From NCBI GenBank assembly GCA_035485475.1, contig DATHOA010000084.1, forward strand, positions 1 to 64,000: 64,000 nucleotides of DNA, read 5' to 3'. A program made the position numbers and the translations under genes. The notes below the pieces were generated by a model. The model saw only the letters and a list, made by a program, of their open reading frames with translations, searched no databases and was not told the origin of the DNA. This stretch comes from DAIDKA01 sp035485475 (lineage in GTDB: Bacteria > Pseudomonadota > Gammaproteobacteria > Steroidobacterales > Steroidobacteraceae). Position 1 is the stretch's first letter; every line of letters starts with the position of its first letter. Shown piece by piece: positions 58,227-64,000 of this stretch.

Positions 58227-60058
58227 GGCGGTGACTCCGGGCTTACGGACTGAATAGCGGTGGTTGATGACAGGGATGCGATATAGGCGCGCCAGCCCCC
58301 CAACGAGGTGATGTCGCGAGCGCCCTCGATGGCGCGTGGCTCGGCAATGAATCCTTTGACCACGCTGCCGTCCGCGAGGACGACGCTGCCAATGGCCAAT
58401 GGGGGCGGGATCTCGGCGACGAAGCTGCCGAATGCGGCGAGCTCGAGCTCATACACCTCGATGGCGATGGCGCTACCGCCGCCGCTGAGGCCGGTGTGAA
58501 TGAGTGCGGGTTTCGGTGGCGTCGTATTGGCCATGGCGTACAGGCGGTAGGCCGCTGCCGTATGCGTGGCGCCGACCAGGCGCGCGTCGCGGGAGCTGAG
58601 CTGCCAGTGCAGCGGCATGCCGGACAGGTGCGCACCGACCACGGCCACCTGCACGCTCACTGGTCGCGCAGCAATATCCAGCGGCGGCGTCACGATGGCC
58701 GGCGAACTGTCCAGATAGCGTTGCGCCAGTTCCAGCAGCGGGCGATCCATGAAGGCTTTGCCAATGAGGCTGATACCGAAGCCGGTGTGGTTGGCGCGAA
58801 ATCCGACCGGTACGGCCACGGCGCTCATGTCCAGCAGATTCACGAAATTCGTGTACAGCCCGAGGTTGCTGTTGAGCACGACCGGCTCGGCCAGCAATTC
58901 GCTGACGCGGTAGATCGTCGGGGCGGTGGGGAGCACCAGCACATCAATGACCGACCACAGTGTTTCGGCCTGGCGCGCCAGCCCCTGCAGTTCATGCTGG
59001 CCCCGAAAGACCTGTGCACCGGTGATTCCGGCGCCCGCGGCGATAATTGCCCGCACCACCGGATGCACCGCGGCGGGACACTTGCGCAGGAAATCCTCGA
59101 ACACCGCCGTGCGTTCGGCAACCCAGGGTCCCGCGTACAGCAGTTGTGCCGCCTTCAGGAGCGGTCCGATATCCACTTCCACCGGTGTGCCCCCGGCGGC
59201 CACCAGGCGGCGCAATCCCTCCTGATACAGGCGTTGCGCGGACTCGTCGCCGAAGAACTGCAGCTGTTCAGGTCGCGGCACGCCGAAGCGAAATGCCGTG
59301 GCCAGCGTGGCCGGCGCCGGCGGCTCACGGGAGTACGGGTCGGCGGCGTCAAAGCCCGCGGCGACTGCGTCGACCAGTGCCGCATCCTTGACGTTGCCGG
59401 CGAGGACCGTGACGCAGTCCAGGGAGCGACAGGCCGGCACCACCCCTTGAGCGCTCCAGCGCCCCCGGGTCGGCTTCAGGCCGATCAGTCCATTGAACGC
59501 CGCGGGTACGCGCCCGGAACCGGCGGTGTCGGTGCCCAGGGCGAAGGCCACCAGGCCGGCGGCCACGGCCACGGCGGAACCGGAGCTGGATCCGCCACTG
59601 ACGAATTCGCGATTGAATACGCAGCGCGGTGCACCGTATGGGCTGCGCGTGCCCACCAGGCCCGTTGCAAACTGATCCAGGTTCGTCTTGCCCACGCAGA
59701 CCGCGCCGGCGGCCAGCAGGCGTTGGACCGTAGTGCTCGAGCGCTGCGGACGATAGCCAAAGCTCGGACAGGCCGCGGTGGTTGGCATCCCCTCGACATC
59801 GATATTGTCCTTCACCGCGAACGGCACGCCCGCCAGGGGCAGTCGCTCCCCGCCGGCCACCCGGTCATCCACCGCGCGCGCCTGGCGCAGCACCTCGCTC
59901 TCGCTGGCACGGTGGATGAAGACTTCCGGCTGCACGCTTGCGTACGCGGCGATGCGCGCCAGCGCATCGGCCGCGACATCGACGGCCTTGATCCGACCGG
60001 CGTTCACATCGGCGCTGAGTCGAGCCACTCGCAATTCGAGCCTGGCATCACTTGTCAT
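58223..60058 (-). CDS. atzF: Allophanate hydrolase
   Basis: This 611-residue amidase-signature enzyme hydrolyses allophanate to carbon dioxide and ammonia. The Ser-cisSer-Lys triad is intact: Lys83 (AVKDNIDVEG), Ser157 (GGSSSGS) and nucleophile Ser181 (DTAGSGRVPAAFNG). The C-terminal domain (about 470-605) that completes the reaction is present, giving the full 600-residue length. Its ATG overlaps the carboxylase stop (ATGA) and its stop overlaps the ABC binding-protein start. It is the last enzyme of the guanidine or urea breakdown route. Confidence 0.95.
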   Translation of the reverse strand: MTSDARLELRVARLSADVNAGRIKAVDVAADALARIAAYASVQPEVFIHRASESEVLRQARAVDDRVAGGERLPLAGVPFAVKDNIDVEGMPTTAACPSFGYRPQRSSTTVQRLLAAGAVCVGKTNLDQFATGLVGTRSPYGAPRCVFNREFVSGGSSSGSAVAVAAGLVAFALGTDTAGSGRVPAAFNGLIGLKPTRGRWSAQGVVPACRSLDCVTVLAGNVKDAALVDAVAAGFDAADPYSREPPAPATLATAFRFGVPRPEQLQFFGDESAQRLYQEGLRRLVAAGGTPVEVDIGPLLKAAQLLYAGPWVAERTAVFEDFLRKCPAAVHPVVRAIIAAGAGITGAQVFRGQHELQGLARQAETLWSVIDVLVLPTAPTIYRVSELLAEPVVLNSNLGLYTNFVNLLDMSAVAVPVGFRANHTGFGISLIGKAFMDRPLLELAQRYLDSSPAIVTPPLDIAARPVSVQVAVVGAHLSGMPLHWQLSSRDARLVGATHTAAAYRLYAMANTTPPKPALIHTGLSGGGSAIAIEVYELELAAFGSFVAEIPPPLAIGSVVLADGSVVKGFIAEPRAIEGARDITSLGGWRAYIASLSSTTAIQSVSPESPP

Positions 60059-63000
60059 GCTTCCTGCCCCTGCGCTTCCAGCGCGATGATGGCCGCACCC
60101 GGATTGATTGCCTGGCGCGGCTGCACATACACCGCACGCACAATGCCAGCCTGCGGCGCCGGTACCTCACATTCCATCTTCATGGCCTCGATGACGGCAA
60201 TCACCGTGCCGCGTGCGACCCGGTCACCGGGCCGCACATTGACCTTCCAGACATTGCCCCCCAGCGGCGCCTCGAGTACCTCGCTGCCGGCGGGAACCAC
60301 CGTGGTGATTGCCGCCGCCTCGGCCGGCTCCTGCAGCAGTTCCTCGACCCGCGAGAATTCGTGATTGCGGACCCACGCTTCGCGCTCGGCCTCGAAGGCC
60401 GTCTGTCGCTGCGCCTGGAAGGTCGCGATGGCCGGTGAGTTGGCATCCAGGAAACGCCGATAGGCGGCGAGACTGAAGGTCTCGGTCTCGATCCGCACAT
60501 CGCGCCGGCCCAGCGGAAAGTCGCGACGCCATTCCGTCAGCTCGGCATGGCTGACGGGAAAGAAACGGATCTGGTCGAAGAAGCGCAGCAGCCAGGGCTT
60601 GTCTTCGGTGAATGCCTGGGTCTGTTGCCAGGTGTTCCACACCTGCAGGGTGCGGCCGAAAAGCTGGTAGCCGCCCGGGCCTTCCATCCCATAGATGCAC
60701 AGGTAGGCGCCACCAATGCCCACGACATTCGGCGGCGTCCAGGTCCGCGCCGGGTTGTACTTGGTCGTCACCAGCCGGTGACGGGGGTCGAGCGGGGTGG
60801 CCACGGGTGCGCCCAGGTAGACATCGCCCAGTCCCATGACCAGGTAGCGTGCGGCGAAGACAATGTCGCGCACCGCATCGACGGAAGACAATCCATTGAT
60901 GCGGCGAATGAATTCGATATTGTCCGGGCACCAGGGCGCGTCGCTGCGGACGCTGGCCATGTACTTTTCAATGGTTTCGTAAATGGCCGGGTCGCCCCAG
61001 GACAAGGGCAGATGAATGACTCGCGAGGGGATGCTGAAGTCGGTGAGGTCGCCGATCCGGTCCTCGGCATCGGCGAGCGCTTTGAGCAATGCGTCCTGGG
61101 CCAGCACCCGGCTGTCGAAGTGCACCTGCAAGGAGCGGATGCCCGGGGTGATGTCGATGACGCCCGGCAGGCCACGACGTTGCAGCTCGAGCATCAGGGC
61201 ATGAATGCGGATGCGCAGCGTCAGATCGAGCATCAACGGGCCGTACTCGACGAGGATGTGGCGGTCGCCCTGACGCCGATACACCACCTGGGGGCGCTGG
61301 CCGTGCGCCGCGGTACTGTCCAGGATGGGGCTGTGCGCTGTTTGAATCCGCGGCGCACTGCGCGCGGGTGCCGCCGACGGCGCAGCAAACAGCGCCTCCA
61401 TTGCGGCTTCCGCGGCATGCGCCTGGCTGTCGCTGACGACGTCGAAGCGGATGCGGTCCCCCGGGGCCAGCTGTCCGACCTTCCAAAGATCGGCCTGGAT
61501 CACGACCAGCGGGCACACGAACCCGCCCAGTGACGGGCCGTCGGGCCCCAGGATGATGGGCATGTCGCCGGTGAAGTCGATGGTTCCAATGGCGTAGGCG
61601 TTGTCGTGGATGTTCGAGGGATGCAGTCCCGCCTCGCCGCCGTCGCGTCGCGCCCAACGCGGGCGCGGACCGATCAGGCGCACGCCAGTGCGGCTGGAGT
61701 TGTAGTGCACCTTCCATGACACGCTGCGCAGCATGTCGATGTCTTCCGGGGCGAAGAAGTCCGGCGCACCGTGCGGGCCGTACAGCACCCGCAGCACCCA
61801 CTCATGCGTGATCTGCGGTGTCGCAAGCGCAATGGAGTCGGCGGCCGTTGCGGCATTGCTCGGCTCACGCAGTCGCAGCACATCTCCCGCAGCGAGCGCG
61901 CGACCGCCGTGGCCGCCAAAGCGGCCCAACGTAAAGGTCGAGCGACTACCGAGGTAGACCGGGACATCGATGCCCCCGGCAAACAGCAGGTAGGCGCGCA
62001 TGCCAGCCCCGCGGATGCGGCCGAGCTTCAGGGTCTGGCCAGCGCGAATCTGCAGCGGCACGCCGGACTCGACGGCGACACCGTCAACGCCTGCTTCGAG
62101 GGGGGCGCCGGTCACACAGATGCGCGCGTCGCGCCGGAACAGCAGCACCGGACCCTGCGCGGTGATCTCCAGGCCCGCGGCATCCGGCGGATTGCCCAGC
62201 AGCTGGTTGCCGATGCGAAAGCTCAACGCATCCATCGGGCCGCTGGGCGGTACGCCCACGTCCCAATAGCCCTGACGGCCGGGATGATCCTGCACCGTCG
62301 TCGCCAGGCCACCGCTTTGCACGCGTATCGTCTGTGGCACGAACTGAATCGACTGTGCCATGGCGGTGCAGACCTGGCCGCTGACAAACGCCGCACTGCG
62401 CACGGCCTGTCGCAGCCATTCAAGATTGGTCTCAAGGCCGTGCAAGGCGGTCTGGTCCAGCGCGCTGTGCATGGCGCGCACCGCGCTGTCCCGATCGCGC
62501 GCGGTGACGATGAGCTTGGCCAGCAGGGGGTCGTACCAGGCGCTGACTTCACTGCCGTCGGTCACCCAGGTCTCCACCCGCACGTTGGGTGCGAACTTCA
62601 CCTGGGATAAGACGCCGCTGCAGGGGCGAAAATCCTGGTCCGGGTCCTCGGCATAGATGCGCGCCTGGATGGCGGCGCCAAAGCTGACATCCCTCCAGGT
62701 GTCCAGAAAATCCACCTCACCGGCGGCACCGCGAATCATCCACTCAACGAGGTCCACGCCGGTGATCTGTTCGGTGACGCCGTGCTCGACCTGCAGCCGG
62801 GTATTGACCTCGAGGAAGAAGAACTGGTCGCGTTCGGGGTCGTACAGGAATTCCACGGTTCCTGCGGACTGGTAGTGCGCCGCACGACCCAGCCGCAGGG
62901 CCGCATCGCGCAGGCTGGCGCGGGTGTCGGCGGGCAGGTGCGGCGCCGGAGCCTCTTCCACCACCTTCTGGTTGCGACGCTGCAGGGAGCAGTCGCGCTC

Positions 63001-63672
63001 GCCCAGCGCGACCACGCGACCGGCGCCATCACCGAAAATCTGTACTTCGATATGGCGCGCGCGCCGCACGAAGCGCTCCAGATAAACGCCGCCATTGGCG
63101 AAATTGCTGCCCGCCAGATGCACGATGGCGCCGAACGCATCGCGCAGCGCAGCGGCGTTTTCGCAGACACGCATGCCGATGCCCCCGCCGCCGGCGGTGG
63201 CCTTGAGCATGACCGGGTAGCCGACGCGCTGCGCCGCAAGGACTGCGGCATGCTCATCGTTGAGCAGGTCACTGCCTGCCATGAGCGGCAGGCCGGCCTC
63301 ACGGGCGATCTCGCGCGCGGTGTGCTTGAGTCCAAAGGCCCGGATATTGGCCGGTGTGGGTCCGATGAAAGTGAGTCCGGCCTGCGCGCAGCGTTCGGCG
63401 AACTGCGCGTTCTCGCTGAGGAAGCCGTAGCCCGGATGAATGGCCGTGGCACCGGTGCTGTGGGCGGCCGCGATAATGGCCTCCATGTCCAGGTAGCTTT
63501 GTGCGACCGGCGCCGGCCCGATACGCACGGCCTCGTCGGCCTCGCGGACGTGCAACGATCCTAAGTCGGCATCCGAGTACACCGCGACCGAGCCAACCCC
63601 CAGGCGGCGCAGGGTGCGGATGATGCGGCAGGCAATCGTGCCGCGATTGGCGATCAGGACCTTGTTGAACAT
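60055..63672 (-). CDS. Urea/guanidine carboxylase (biotin enzyme)
   Basis: This 1205-residue biotin-dependent carboxylase starts at ATG 63672 (MFNKVLIANRG). Biotin carboxylase covers about residues 1-450 with the ATP loop KATAGGGGIGM and EVNTRLQVEHGVTE. A KipA/KipI-like carboxyltransferase region follows (including KYNPARTWTPPNVVGIGG and EGPGGYQLFGRT), then a biotin carrier with Lys1165 in EAMKME. The start overlaps the DUF1989 stop (TGATG). Enzymes of this family next to DUF1989 deiminase genes prefer guanidine over urea. The guanidine riboswitch on the nearby receptor supports guanidine, though an active-site alignment is needed. Confidence 0.93.
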   Translation of the reverse strand: MFNKVLIANRGTIACRIIRTLRRLGVGSVAVYSDADLGSLHVREADEAVRIGPAPVAQSYLDMEAIIAAAHSTGATAIHPGYGFLSENAQFAERCAQAGLTFIGPTPANIRAFGLKHTAREIAREAGLPLMAGSDLLNDEHAAVLAAQRVGYPVMLKATAGGGGIGMRVCENAAALRDAFGAIVHLAGSNFANGGVYLERFVRRARHIEVQIFGDGAGRVVALGERDCSLQRRNQKVVEEAPAPHLPADTRASLRDAALRLGRAAHYQSAGTVEFLYDPERDQFFFLEVNTRLQVEHGVTEQITGVDLVEWMIRGAAGEVDFLDTWRDVSFGAAIQARIYAEDPDQDFRPCSGVLSQVKFAPNVRVETWVTDGSEVSAWYDPLLAKLIVTARDRDSAVRAMHSALDQTALHGLETNLEWLRQAVRSAAFVSGQVCTAMAQSIQFVPQTIRVQSGGLATTVQDHPGRQGYWDVGVPPSGPMDALSFRIGNQLLGNPPDAAGLEITAQGPVLLFRRDARICVTGAPLEAGVDGVAVESGVPLQIRAGQTLKLGRIRGAGMRAYLLFAGGIDVPVYLGSRSTFTLGRFGGHGGRALAAGDVLRLREPSNAATAADSIALATPQITHEWVLRVLYGPHGAPDFFAPEDIDMLRSVSWKVHYNSSRTGVRLIGPRPRWARRDGGEAGLHPSNIHDNAYAIGTIDFTGDMPIILGPDGPSLGGFVCPLVVIQADLWKVGQLAPGDRIRFDVVSDSQAHAAEAAMEALFAAPSAAPARSAPRIQTAHSPILDSTAAHGQRPQVVYRRQGDRHILVEYGPLMLDLTLRIRIHALMLELQRRGLPGVIDITPGIRSLQVHFDSRVLAQDALLKALADAEDRIGDLTDFSIPSRVIHLPLSWGDPAIYETIEKYMASVRSDAPWCPDNIEFIRRINGLSSVDAVRDIVFAARYLVMGLGDVYLGAPVATPLDPRHRLVTTKYNPARTWTPPNVVGIGGAYLCIYGMEGPGGYQLFGRTLQVWNTWQQTQAFTEDKPWLLRFFDQIRFFPVSHAELTEWRRDFPLGRRDVRIETETFSLAAYRRFLDANSPAIATFQAQRQTAFEAEREAWVRNHEFSRVEELLQEPAEAAAITTVVPAGSEVLEAPLGGNVWKVNVRPGDRVARGTVIAVIEAMKMECEVPAPQAGIVRAVYVQPRQAINPGAAIIALEAQGQEA

Positions 63673-64000
63673 CAGATCTGTCCGGCGATCACCAGGCGCA
63701 GGGCCGTCGGATTGAAGCCATTGCAGGGGTTGTTGATTTGCGGACAGTTGGAAACCACGGCGGTCAGATCCATCTGCGCCAGCAGGTCCACGTGCAGCCC
63801 GGGAGCCGAAATGCCGTCGACGATCCCCAGGGTGCCGTCCGCTTCGATCGGCACATTCATGAACCAGTTGATATTGGAGACCATGTCGCGCTTGCCGCGC
63901 CCGTCGCGCAGATTGGCGCTGAGGAAATTCTCGACACAGGCGTGGTGCGACTGCGTATGGAAGCCGTAACGCAGGGTGTTGCTCTCGCAGCTGCACGCCC
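63672..64000 (-). CDS. DUF1989 urea-carboxylase-associated protein (carboxyguanidine deiminase-type subunit), start cut off
   Basis: The C-terminal 108 residues of a DUF1989 protein of the UAAP2 type, now linked to carboxyguanidine deiminase subunits, are visible. Landmarks are CSCESNTLRYGFHTQSHHAC, VENFLSANLRD, VSNINWFMNVPIEADG and CNGFNPTALRLVI; the Cys/His-rich part fits a zinc site. The frame continues past base 64000, so the start and any partner subunit lie outside. Its stop overlaps the carboxylase ATG (TGATG). In known guanidine routes this product converts carboxyguanidine to allophanate. Confidence 0.85.
   Translation of the reverse strand, partial: ACSCESNTLRYGFHTQSHHACVENFLSANLRDGRGKRDMVSNINWFMNVPIEADGTLGIVDGISAPGLHVDLLAQMDLTAVVSNCPQINNPCNGFNPTALRLVIAGQI

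Noticed and set aside
1..64000. CRISPR arrays, insertion sequences, attachment sites, rRNA or tRNA genes
   Set aside because: No repeated spacer pattern, transposase, integrase or RNA gene was seen by reading either strand; a covariance scan was not possible.

Overview
The window is high-GC DNA (roughly 64% by eye) packed with protein genes, about 52 in all, many of them overlapping by 1-4 bases. I found no rRNA, tRNA, CRISPR array, transposase or prophage gene. The organism looks like a free-living Gram-negative, probably a gammaproteobacterium. The grounds are an E. coli-like NsrR and OsmC, a full-length PEP carboxylase, two TonB-dependent receptors, EmrAB/TolC-type efflux, and many secreted c-type cytochromes and PQQ proteins. 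The richness in DUF1592/DUF1552, DUF6152 and PVA-dehydrogenase-like genes suggests the Steroidobacteraceae or relatives, but this is inference.

Layout. 1-7.5 kb: cytochrome b561 with a catalase-like peroxidase, an AlkD-type DNA glycosylase, a DUF1800/DUF1501 export pair, an aldehyde dehydrogenase, an NTF2-fold protein and a thioredoxin-like protein. 7.5-20.5 kb: a secreted catabolic block with a tannase-family hydrolase, a PVA-dehydrogenase-like quinohemoprotein, DUF1592, DUF1552 and DUF6152 proteins, an ankyrin protein, and four members of one unnamed secreted protein family. 20.8-24.8 kb: small lipoprotein, cysteine hydrolase, MFS transporter, NTF2 protein and SDR oxidoreductase. 24.8-29.4 kb: hybrid histidine kinase overlapping a REC-PAS-GGDEF-EAL regulator. 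29.7-36.7 kb: SRPBCC protein, EmrA/EmrB/NodT efflux operon with a divergent TetR regulator, an FAH-family enzyme and YbjQ. 36.8-46.3 kb: PQQ alcohol dehydrogenase, an NsrR-linked monohaem protein, OsmC, a YVTN propeller, a dihaem cytochrome and a TonB receptor. 46.3-50.4 kb: ppc, an unknown secreted protein and a cupin. 50.4-64 kb: a guanidine locus.

The most interesting region is 50.4-64 kb. The operon on the minus strand (63999 down to 54218) encodes a DUF1989 carboxyguanidine-deiminase-type subunit (cut by the window edge), a urea/guanidine carboxylase, allophanate hydrolase, an ABC importer (binding protein, permease, ATPase) and a TPR-sulfotransferase. A separate minus-strand transcript encodes a TonB-dependent receptor (50432-52909). 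Its 250-base leader carries a clear guanidine-I (ykkC) riboswitch at about 53045-53147, preceded by a near-consensus sigma-54 promoter at 53170-53185. This predicts that the receptor is an outer-membrane uptake route for guanidine or a guanidine-releasing compound, switched on by nitrogen limitation and by guanidine itself. Together with the ABC importer and the carboxylase/deiminase/hydrolase this would form a complete outer-membrane-to-ammonia pathway.

A second regulatory find is a 23-bp near-perfect palindrome just upstream of nsrR. It fits an NsrR autoregulatory operator controlling nsrR and an unknown monohaem c-type protein.
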